10,294 bases of DNA from Thermococcus sp. (GTDB lineage: Archaea > Methanobacteriota_B > Thermococci > Thermococcales > Thermococcaceae): NCBI GenBank assembly GCA_021160985.1, contig JAGHBN010000169.1:1-10294 (forward strand). The letters run 5' to 3'. The position numbers and the translations under genes were made by a program. Within the stretch, counting starts at the first letter, position 1. The number at the start of each line of letters is the position of its first letter. Shown here one piece after another: positions 1 through 5,882 of the stretch. The notes below the pieces were generated by a model. That model was not told where the DNA came from, did not search any database, and saw only the letters and a list, made by a program, of their open reading frames with translations.

Positions 1-1798
1 CGAGCTCTTCCGCCTTCTCCTTTGGAACCCTTCCGTCCTCGGTCCAGCCGCGGAGCTTGTAGTAGCGCGGGAGCATCTCCTTGAGCCTGACGACGTGGCC
101 CTTGTTCGGGCCCTCTGGCATCGGCTCTTCGAGGAAGCGCTTGGGCAGGCTGTCGTCCCTCGCCGGGTCGAGGCCGGCCTTGAGGTTGAATATCCTCTCG
201 GCGTTCCAGATGCGCTCGCCTATCTTCAGGTAGTCCTCGGTGGTGAAGTCCCAGCCAAGGGCCGCGTTGAGGAGGTCGCGGTAGTCGTCCGCACCGAGGC
301 CGAAGGTCGTGAAGACACAGAGTCCCGCGGCGTCGATGAGGGCGGTGAGGTTCTGGAAGATTATGAGAGTCTTGACCTTGTCGTCGCTTATGTCGTGCGG
401 GTCCATCTTGTACGGGTAGCCGAGGATCTCGGGGCTTATCATGTAGTTCTTGATGTGGCAGCCCCCACGGTTGTTGGTGGCGTAACCAAGGCCGTGTCCC
501 TCTGCACCCCTCGGGTCGTAGGCCGGAAGTTCGAGCTTCTTGACGCTCATTGAGTACTCGGGATGGCCGTACATCTCGGCGAAGCGGTAGCCTCCCTCGG
601 CAAGCTTGTCTCCGAGGCCTTCTCTCCTGGCTATCTTCTCGATGTAGTAGTGGAGAACCTCTGTGTTGCCCCACCTGAAGGGCGGAGCGTCGCCGAGCTC
701 CTCATCTGTGAGGTAGCCCTTCTCGTAGAGCTCCATTGCAGCGGCCAGGGTTCCGCCGGTCGAGATTGTGTCAAGGCCGAACTCGTCACACTGGTGGTTG
801 GCCTCTATTATGGTCGCGAGGTCGTTTATGCCGAGGTTGGCACCAAGGGCCCAGATGCTCTCGTACTCCGGCCCCTCAGTGACGCCAACGGTGGGGAGCT
901 TGTTAACCCTACCACAGCCTATCGGACAGGCGTAGCACGGCTGGTTCCTAATCAGATACTTGGCGGTCATTGCCTCACCGCTCTGCTCTTCGGCATATTC
1001 AAAGACTCCGGTCTGGAAGTTCCTGGTTGGATAGAGTCCGTTGGAGTTTATGATGTTGACGAGAACTGCGGTTCCATAGTTCGGAAGACCTCCACCCGCA
1101 ACGGGGTCGTTCTTGAGCTTGTTTATTTTCTCCCTGACGGTGAGCATGAACTTCTGCTTGTCAGCGATGGGAACCCTCTTGCTTCCCTCGACAGCTATGG
1201 CCTTGAGGTTCTTGCTTCCCATGACTGCACCGACACCTGCCCTTCCCGCAGCACGGTGGCCGTCGTTCATTACGGCGGCAAACTTGACGAGGTTCTCACC
1301 GGCGGGGCCTATTAAGGCTATTCTGACCTTTTTGCTCCCGAGTTCTTTTCTAATAGCCTCTTCTGTCTCGCTGACAACCTTGCCCCAGAGGTGGCTCGCG
1401 TCGCGAATCTCGACGTGGTCGTCCTTGATATAGATGTAGACGGGCTTCTCAGCCTTGCCCTCAACCACTATGGCATCCCAGCCGGCGAACTTCAGCTCGG
1501 CGCCGAAGTAGCCACCGGAGTTCGCCATGGTTATGAACCCGGTCTGGGGACTCTTGGTAACAACGTTGTACCTCCCACCGGTCGGAGCGCTCGTTCCGCT
1601 CAGCGGGCCGGGCGCAATTATCAGTTTGTTCTCAGGGCCGAGGGGGTCTGCCTTTGGATCCATCTCCTTCAGAAGAAGATATATTGCCAGCCCCCTGCTG
1701 CCAAGCCACTTCTTGGCCAGTTCCTCACCGTATTCTTCAACCTTAACCTCTCCAGTGGAGAGGTTTACCCGAAGAAACTTACCCCAGTTGCCATACAT
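1..1798 (-). CDS. aor: Tungsten-containing aldehyde:ferredoxin oxidoreductase (C-terminus cut by window edge)
   Basis: Cytoplasmic tungstopterin enzyme that oxidises aldehydes (from amino-acid-derived 2-keto acids and glycolysis) to carboxylic acids and reduces ferredoxin. I translated 599 codons by hand from the minus strand, beginning MYGNWGKF; the sequence agrees closely with my memory of P. furiosus AOR (605 aa), so about six residues and the stop lie off the left edge. The [4Fe-4S] ligands fall at the family positions: Cys288, Cys291 and Cys295 in PCYACPIGC, and Cys494 in DAAGLC. The two pterin-binding DxxGL(C/D) motifs are seen (DEFGLD, DAAGLC), as is an ExxH (EVLH) of the kind that binds the dimer-interface iron. 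No frameshift. Start: an in-frame ATG at 1804 would add two residues (MS), and another at 1825 probably lies upstream of the transcription start. I chose 1798 by homology; there is no clear Shine-Dalgarno. No cofactor gene lies directly upstream. Confidence 0.96.
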   Translation of the reverse strand, partial: MYGNWGKFLRVNLSTGEVKVEEYGEELAKKWLGSRGLAIYLLLKEMDPKADPLGPENKLIIAPGPLSGTSAPTGGRYNVVTKSPQTGFITMANSGGYFGAELKFAGWDAIVVEGKAEKPVYIYIKDDHVEIRDASHLWGKVVSETEEAIRKELGSKKVRIALIGPAGENLVKFAAVMNDGHRAAGRAGVGAVMGSKNLKAIAVEGSKRVPIADKQKFMLTVREKINKLKNDPVAGGGLPNYGTAVLVNIINSNGLYPTRNFQTGVFEYAEEQSGEAMTAKYLIRNQPCYACPIGCGRVNKLPTVGVTEGPEYESIWALGANLGINDLATIIEANHQCDEFGLDTISTGGTLAAAMELYEKGYLTDEELGDAPPFRWGNTEVLHYYIEKIARREGLGDKLAEGGYRFAEMYGHPEYSMSVKKLELPAYDPRGAEGHGLGYATNNRGGCHIKNYMISPEILGYPYKMDPHDISDDKVKTLIIFQNLTALIDAAGLCVFTTFGLGADDYRDLLNAALGWDFTTEDYLKIGERIWNAERIFNLKAGLDPARDDSLPKRFLEEPMPEGPNKGHVVRLKEMLPRYYKLRGWTEDGRVPKEKAEEL

Positions 1799-1830
1799 GG
1801 ACATCGCCAAAAAATATATGGACATTGGTG

Positions 1831-1840
1831 CCTATAAACG
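1831..1840 (-). promoter_or_regulatory. aor core promoter (TATA box)
   Basis: On the minus strand this reads CGTTTATAGG, a good archaeal TATA element. Transcription would begin about 25 nt downstream, near 1810, leaving a leader of only about 6-12 nt before the candidate ATGs at 1804 and 1798. The identical 10-mer occurs at 3031-3040 in front of the next gene. Position inferred from sequence, not mapped. Confidence 0.6.
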
Positions 1841-1872
1841 TTGGCGAAAATAAAGACCGTTGCTAAAATAAA
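1839..1872 (-). repeat. Pair of imperfect direct repeats just upstream of the aor TATA box
   Basis: On the minus strand, TTTATTTTAGCAACG (1872-1858) is followed after 3 nt by TTTATTTTCGCCAACG (1854-1839), which abuts and overlaps the TATA box. The two copies differ by one inserted base and a substitution, and are spaced 18-19 bp apart, close to two helical turns, so a protein could meet both on one DNA face. The location fits an activator site or an extended BRE/upstream element for aor. The cognate regulator is unknown. Confidence 0.4.
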
Positions 1873-1976
1873 TGGATTAAACTGATACGTTAACTTCAAC
1901 GTCCGGAAAACACATCGGAAAATAAGAGTACTGAGCAGATCAACCCATCTCCACCCTTCATATGCCGCGCAATCCA

Positions 1977-2063
1977 TCATAAAGGGCATGAAAACATCTC
2001 CTCGGTAGTAACGCCCACAAGAAGGGCCAGCCCCTTGAGGATAAAAAGGTCCTGGATTCCCAT
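1977..2063 (-). other. Possible 28-codon small ORF or gene relic
   Basis: The frame starts MGIQDLFILKG and ends TTEEMFSCPL before TGA. Codon choice (many C/G-ending codons, GAG GAG, CTG GCC) resembles the neighbouring real genes more than the AT-rich surroundings do, and residues 6-18 are hydrophobic. Against it: no clear ribosome binding site before the ATG, a TATA-like tract inside the frame, and a size that can arise by chance. It could be a small membrane peptide, a remnant of a longer decayed gene, or nothing. I do not recognise a family. Confidence 0.2.
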
Positions 2064-2087
2064 TTTTTCTTTTGAGCAGCCTGTTTG

Positions 2088-2100
2088 CTAAAAAGATAAA
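2088..2100 (-). terminator. Probable T-tract terminator after the 2101-3000 gene
   Basis: Immediately after the TGA stop the minus strand reads TTTATCTTTTTAG, a T-rich stretch of the kind that ends transcription in Thermococcales without a hairpin. A second run (CCTTTTTATCC, around 2040-2050) lies 40 bp further on and could act as backup. Inferred from sequence only. Confidence 0.4.
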
Positions 2101-3000
2101 TCAGAGGGGCAGCTTGCCCCATTCAACGTTTATCATCTCTGGAGTGCGGTAGATGAACGCCGCCTCCCCCTTGTGGACGTGCTTCCTCATCGGGCCAGGG
2201 GGGACGCCGTTTGTCTCGTATATCACACTCTGGGTGTCCGGGTCGTGGTAGAGAACCAGACTCGGGCCGGCGAGGTTCATTAGCGAGTCTATTGCGTACT
2301 GAGTAGCGAGAACCGCTACCCTTGCCCTAATTGGCCGGGTTATTAGGGGCACGGCGGCACCGCCGGGAGTTGTGTACGCCAGAACGGCCGCGTCGTTGAC
2401 CCCTATCATCGTCTTTCTCCTGTGCCTGACCACCGCGCTCACGACAAGAAACGCCATGCCTGCGAGGGTTATGCTGTAGGTCTCCCCCAGTGCCACCAGG
2501 ATGTTCTTCCCGAAGTCTGGCGGTTCGCCGGAGTAGAAGACCTCATCCAAAGGCGTGTAGCTTTCCATGATAACCTCAGCGTATTTTTCCTTCGACCTCA
2601 CCGCTTCGGGAACGCTCTTCACCTTGCCGGCAAGGAAATCGGCATAAAGCCTCTCTGTCAGGGCTCTGTCGAGTCCGTAAATCGTTTGAACTACCGTCGC
2701 GGCTGTGTATCCATCGAGAAGGCCCTTCTCCGCGAGGACTAGGGGGTCAAGTCCCGCCCCCTGGCCATCCTTTACCCTGATTACGGTGTCAAATCCCTCC
2801 TCTGGAAAGGTTCCCTCGGTGTCGAAAATAACGGCTCCGTAATCGATTTCCCGGTATCTGTCGGCAAAGTACTTCAGCGCCTTTCCCGGGTATTCATCCA
2901 TACCGAATATCTTGAGGGTTCTGCCGTGATAGGCAGGGTCATAGAAGACGCCCTCCCCCTCCCTTTCAAAAAGCCTGACCGCTATACTGCTGTACTTCAT
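2101..3000 (-). CDS. Conserved-looking protein, probably a catalytically degenerate HerA/VirB4-like ATPase
   Basis: 299 aa, no signal peptide or convincing membrane segment. I recognise no named family, but the motif order resembles HerA/VirB4 ATPases. Strand TLKIF is followed by GMDEYPGKA (residues 33-41), where a Walker A should be; the spacing is one residue too long and A replaces S/T. VIFDTEGTFP (57-66) resembles the DpkGEy strand, and LDPL (84-87) the nPLdl turn. MIGVNDAAVLA (198-208) sits at Walker B with Ala in place of the catalytic Glu. ARVAVLATQYAIDSL (226-240) matches the sensor ATQ region, and KGEAAFI (277-283) the C-terminal GEA-i strand. So the fold may be kept while ATP hydrolysis is probably lost. 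Start: GTG at 3009 would add three residues, but GGTGA overlapping it sits 5 nt before ATG 3000, so I prefer ATG. It has its own promoter. Confidence 0.75.
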   Translation of the reverse strand: MKYSSIAVRLFEREGEGVFYDPAYHGRTLKIFGMDEYPGKALKYFADRYREIDYGAVIFDTEGTFPEEGFDTVIRVKDGQGAGLDPLVLAEKGLLDGYTAATVVQTIYGLDRALTERLYADFLAGKVKSVPEAVRSKEKYAEVIMESYTPLDEVFYSGEPPDFGKNILVALGETYSITLAGMAFLVVSAVVRHRRKTMIGVNDAAVLAYTTPGGAAVPLITRPIRARVAVLATQYAIDSLMNLAGPSLVLYHDPDTQSVIYETNGVPPGPMRKHVHKGEAAFIYRTPEMINVEWGKLPL

Positions 3001-3030
3001 TGGGTTCACCGATAGAGAATAGGAAAATCG

Positions 3031-3040
3031 CCTATAAACG
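3031..3040 (-). promoter_or_regulatory. TATA box for the 2101-3000 gene
   Basis: The minus strand reads CGTTTATAGG, identical to the element before aor. It sits in the 49-bp gap after the kinase-like gene, only about 10 bp past that gene's stop codon. Initiation about 25 nt downstream (near 3010) gives a roughly 10-nt leader carrying GGTGA. This suggests the gene can be transcribed apart from the channel/kinase operon, although read-through remains possible. Confidence 0.55.
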
Positions 3041-3049
3041 GCTTCTGGT

Positions 3050-4186
3050 TTAGACTACCCTCACCATCCGCTCCATCCAGGGACTGACACGAACCCGGAT
3101 GTAGCCCCGCAGCTTGTCGTCAACCTCCCTGTCGCCGGTGTAAACCCTGAGCGGACCGTTTTCAACCTTGGAAGGCGTTGCGACGACTAGTATGTTCTCC
3201 TTTGGGATGCGCCTCAGCACCTCCGCGGAGAACTGCTGGTTGCCCCTCCCGAAGAGGAAGCCAAGGCCCCCTATGACCGTGACGACAACCTTTGGGTCTC
3301 TGTCAACAAACCCGAGCAGGTCTTTCTCGGTGGCATCCCTCACGATGAGCCGCGCTTCACCGTCCCGTACCTCCACCACATCGACCCCGAGGAGGGCCCC
3401 CTCTATGCCCAGCCTATCCTTTATCCTCTTGAGAGTCGAGCCGGAGCCCAGGAAGTAGATTCCATCGTTTTCAAGGATTTCCTCCGCGACTGCCTCGGCT
3501 ATGGCCTCAAGCTCTTCTTCCTCGCTGATTGGAATCCGCTCCTTGCTCCCCTGGACGAGGGTCTCGACAACCGGGACTATGGCCCTGCCGTAGGTTCTCG
3601 CTTTAACCTCATCGTGCCGGTAGGCTTCCTCGTCTATGTCCCTCACTTCACGCTCCTCCAGCCTGGCGTTTCCCCTCAGGAACTCGACCAGAACCCTCGC
3701 GGCGTCCTCCGGGGAATACGCAAAGATTCCCGAGTACATCTTGACGCCGGTCGGGATTCCAAGAACCGAAACTCTCTCGTCCACAGCACTTACGATGTCC
3801 CTTGCAGTCCCATCGCCGCCCGCGAACATGAGGAGCTCCACCTTTCCAGCCATTCTCCCTGCGAGCTCCCTCGTGTCCTCCGGGCCGGTATCCGGGATTC
3901 TAACGCCTTCGACCTCCCGGTAGCCCACTTCCCTGTGCCGTATCACCTCAAACTCAAAGTCGAACTCCCTCAGGATTTCCTCTCCCAGGGGGCCCGGCCC
4001 CGTGATGAACTGTATCCCTCCGGCCTCTTCATAGTGGGAAAGCTCCTCCAGAAACAGCCTCACGAGGTCGGCCGCAATGGGCCTGGCCCCTCTCCTCACG
4101 GCCTCTTCAACGACTCCGTCCGTGCCTTTAAGCGCTACCCTGCCGCCCATTCCGGCTATTGGGTTTACTATGAGCCCAACGTGCAT
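3050..4186 (-). CDS. ATP-NAD kinase/AcoX-like protein (COG3199 family)
   Basis: 378-aa cytoplasmic protein of the COG3199 family, predicted polyphosphate- or ATP-dependent NAD kinases related to AcoX. Family features seen: the N-terminal VGLIVNPIAGMGGRVALKGTDG-type loop (residues 3-24), the nucleotide-binding GGDGTARD (123-130) typical of NAD/diacylglycerol/sphingosine kinase folds, GIPTGVKMYSG (143-153), and a C-terminal GRGNQQFS (313-320). The length is normal for the group. Whether it makes NADP is not shown by sequence; many members are untested, and Thermococcales usually also carry a canonical NAD kinase elsewhere, so this one may use another substrate. The start is secure: GAGGTGAT lies 3 nt before the ATG and overlaps the stop codon of the channel gene, 4 bp upstream, indicating a shared transcript and probably coupled translation. 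Confidence 0.88.
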   Translation of the reverse strand: MHVGLIVNPIAGMGGRVALKGTDGVVEEAVRRGARPIAADLVRLFLEELSHYEEAGGIQFITGPGPLGEEILREFDFEFEVIRHREVGYREVEGVRIPDTGPEDTRELAGRMAGKVELLMFAGGDGTARDIVSAVDERVSVLGIPTGVKMYSGIFAYSPEDAARVLVEFLRGNARLEEREVRDIDEEAYRHDEVKARTYGRAIVPVVETLVQGSKERIPISEEEELEAIAEAVAEEILENDGIYFLGSGSTLKRIKDRLGIEGALLGVDVVEVRDGEARLIVRDATEKDLLGFVDRDPKVVVTVIGGLGFLFGRGNQQFSAEVLRRIPKENILVVATPSKVENGPLRVYTGDREVDDKLRGYIRVRVSPWMERMVRVV

Positions 4187-4190
4187 TTTA

Positions 4191-5642
4191 TCACCTCATG
4201 TACTTCCTGGCAAAGACCGTCAGGAACACCGCCCACATGAACATTCCAAAGAGGGCCTCGATCGATGCTATGACCCTTCCCACCCCTATCGGATGGTAGT
4301 CGCCGTAGCCGAGGGTGGTTGCGGTCACAACGCTGAAGTACTCGTAGTCCATGAAGCTCATACTTCCCGAAAGCCCTTCCACGCTCTTCGTCAGGAGGAA
4401 GAGAATCGGGAAGAACACGTTAACGGCGCCGAGCCATATTATTATTGGCCTCTTCCAGTCGGTGCCGTATTTGCATGTCAGATCCGCAAAGAGCCACTCA
4501 AAGAGCGCCTCCATCTTTAGGAAGAGCTTCTTAATGCCCTTTCTCCGCCCTGCGAGGCGGAAATGTCTTTTCTCCACCATCTCCAGGTAATAGTACTGGT
4601 CGGCCTTCTCAAAGTCCCCGTTCTGCTCCCAGCTTATTCTGGCAAGGCGGTATAGCACCTCAGCAGCGCGGTGGCTGTTGAACCTGCAGTCATCTACCTC
4701 AACGAAGCCCTCGACATTGAGCTCAACGGGAATATTTGCCAGAACCGTCGAGTTCCATGTAAAGTCCCCGTGGAAAGATACCCTACGGAATATCATGTTG
4801 CCCATGACCCTCGTGTGCACAAACTCCGGGTTCTTAAGCCAGCTGCCGACTATCTCTGCGTGCCCAAAGATTTCGAGGTTTTCGAGGACGAGATTGCCGT
4901 GGAACTGCCTTATGCTGAGCCTGACCTGCCTCTTGAAGCGCGCCGACTGGTCAAAGCCTATATTCCTGAGGATAAGGGCAGTGGCCTTAACGGCCCTCTC
5001 ACGTGATTCAGACGGCTTTATGCCGTGCTCTTCAAGTATTTCCCTCAGGAGGGGGTAGCGCACGTTCATTCCAATTCTCCTTACATCACTGAGGTCGCTC
5101 AGCTCTATTCTGCCAGTGGCGGTTTTCCGCTCCCCGTACTCCTTCTCGCTCCCCTCTCCCTTGCCCGTGTATTCGGTCGAGTTTATCATGACGTAGCGGA
5201 CGCTCGAATTCCTTATGTAAACAGAGTTCGAGAACTTTACGCGGAGAAGGTTAAGGCCAAAAACATGGGAATTGTGGAGGGTAAACGTCCCAAGCTCGCT
5301 TTCAAAGACGACAAGCCTCCCAACCGCGGAATTGTAGAAGGTTATACCCGGCACGCTGACGGAGTCAAAGAGTATCGTCCTGATGTGGGAGTTTTTGAAC
5401 ACCACCTGCTTTTCGGCTTTAAAATCGCTTATTTTGACGTCATAGAGGTAGACCCCTTCAAAATAAGTCTGGCCTGCCTCAAGCCTCCTGAGAAAAGCCT
5501 CCTCCTTAACTTTTTTTATCTCCTCACCCAGCAGTTTCTCCCCTTCCTCATAGGGGATGTGAAGGGGGCAGTACTTGGAGCCCTCAACGGGCTTCAGCCT
5601 GCACTTCTTACCGCTTTCGTAGGTGTACTCGCACATACCCAT
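4191..5642 (-). CDS. Two-TM potassium channel with N-terminal CCCH knuckle and beta-helix-like sensor region
   Basis: 483-aa membrane protein. Residues 4-28 form C-x9-C-x10-C-x2-H (Cys4, Cys14, Cys25, His28), a likely zinc knuckle. Residues about 60-155 and 235-320 are short hydrophobic-alternating strands with recurring F/V-x-N-S turns, resembling a pentapeptide-like or right-handed beta-helix; a charged stretch at 160-180 separates them. A helical segment (325-360, with NGDFEKADQYYYLEM) links to the pore. TM1 is about 399-418, the pore helix 431-442, the selectivity filter TLGYGD 443-448 (usual TVGYGD), and TM2 454-477: an Ion_trans_2 K+ channel. It would assemble as a tetramer with its large N-terminal domain in the cytoplasm. 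Start: ATG 5642 or ATG 5636 (two residues shorter); the inferred transcription start is so close that the message may be leaderless. It is followed 4 bp later by the COG3199 gene. Confidence 0.9.
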   Translation of the reverse strand: MGMCEYTYESGKKCRLKPVEGSKYCPLHIPYEEGEKLLGEEIKKVKEEAFLRRLEAGQTYFEGVYLYDVKISDFKAEKQVVFKNSHIRTILFDSVSVPGITFYNSAVGRLVVFESELGTFTLHNSHVFGLNLLRVKFSNSVYIRNSSVRYVMINSTEYTGKGEGSEKEYGERKTATGRIELSDLSDVRRIGMNVRYPLLREILEEHGIKPSESRERAVKATALILRNIGFDQSARFKRQVRLSIRQFHGNLVLENLEIFGHAEIVGSWLKNPEFVHTRVMGNMIFRRVSFHGDFTWNSTVLANIPVELNVEGFVEVDDCRFNSHRAAEVLYRLARISWEQNGDFEKADQYYYLEMVEKRHFRLAGRRKGIKKLFLKMEALFEWLFADLTCKYGTDWKRPIIIWLGAVNVFFPILFLLTKSVEGLSGSMSFMDYEYFSVVTATTLGYGDYHPIGVGRVIASIEALFGMFMWAVFLTVFARKYMR

Positions 5643-5663
5643 CCCAGATAAACTAGTTTCCCG

Positions 5664-5673
5664 AATAATTAAG
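5664..5673 (-). promoter_or_regulatory. TATA-like element for the channel/kinase operon
   Basis: The minus strand reads TTAATTATTC. Counting about 25 nt downstream places initiation near 5643, at or next to the start codon at 5642, so a leaderless or nearly leaderless transcript is expected; no Shine-Dalgarno fits before the ATG. The 9-mer TTATTCGGG covering part of this element recurs at 5725-5733 in the same orientation. Confidence 0.4.
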
Positions 5674-5685
5674 GTTTTCTCATGA

Positions 5686-5719
5686 TTTTCAGGGTCTTAC
5701 CGCGATGTCCCCCTGAAAA
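5686..5719. repeat. Perfect 9-bp inverted repeat in the divergent intergenic region
   Basis: TTTTCAGGG (5686-5694) and CCCTGAAAA (5711-5719) are exact reverse complements separated by 16 nt. The element lies just upstream of the channel promoter and about 120 bp upstream of the MFS promoter. It could bind a dimeric regulator (centre-to-centre spacing 25 bp) or fold as a stem-loop if transcribed. Arms this long are unlikely by chance in a 240-bp region, but no regulator is identified. Confidence 0.45.
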
Positions 5720-5836
5720 ACCGACCCGAATAAGCTCTCCAGAGGGCGGCAAATGTCCCAAGACACGACGAGCTCCCCCTTACCCCCGCCCCCTGAATGG
5801 ACTCTTCTGGACACCACCGCATATCTCCAGCCACAA

Positions 5837-5849
5837 ACCTTTTTAAATC
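5837..5849 (+). promoter_or_regulatory. MFS gene core promoter
   Basis: ACCTTTTTAAATC is a strong TATA element. Initiation about 25 nt downstream (near 5868-5870) would leave a leader of about 14 nt containing the ribosome binding site AGGTGA (5873-5878) 4 nt before the ATG. The rest of 5720-5836 is GC-rich and shows nothing that I can name. Confidence 0.6.
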
Positions 5850-5882
5850 AAACCGACCTCCGGAAGGCCTCAAGGTGAAAAA

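Larger units (their letters stand above)
1799..2100. other. Intergenic region between aor and the 2101-3000 gene
   Basis: About 300 bp without a convincing gene. It contains the aor promoter and repeat pair, an ACGTT-n6-AACGT inverted repeat at 1887-1902, and T-rich minus-strand tracts (TTTATCTTTTT at 2090-2100; CCTTTTTATCC near 2040-2050) that probably end transcription of the upstream gene. A 28-codon ORF is described separately. A 74-codon minus-strand frame at 1765-1989 overlaps the aor start and promoter and is not believed. I saw no tRNA or box C/D or H/ACA pattern. Confidence 0.6.

Noticed and set aside
95..1853. Several plus-strand frames across the first 1.85 kb
   Set aside because: All lie opposite aor, which translates without interruption for 599 codons and has all its metal ligands.
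1887..1902. GTT-n6-AAC resembling a SurR site upstream of aor
   Set aside because: SurR needs GTTn3AAC; the spacing here is six, so it was not called a SurR site.
1765..1989. 74-codon minus-strand frame upstream of and overlapping aor, with a GAGGAGAT-like ribosome binding site
   Set aside because: It runs through the aor TATA box, repeats and first codons in another frame; its residue content (runs of aromatic residues and Cys) is unlike a real Thermococcus protein.
2995..3009. GTG at 3009 as the start of the 2101-3000 gene (and similar GTG/TTG starts at 8470, 9694, 10039)
   Set aside because: In each case the upstream GTG/TTG lies within or beside the GGTGA/GGTGG ribosome binding site of an ATG a few codons later.
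3614..4240. 208-codon plus-strand frame antisense to the kinase-like gene
   Set aside because: Opposite a gene with an intact GGDGT motif and a strong ribosome binding site; no motif of its own.
5679..5720. Possible box C/D sRNA (ATGATTT ... CTGA)
   Set aside because: The C box is a poor match, C' and D' are missing, and the guide spacing does not fit; the inverted repeat explains the visible structure better.
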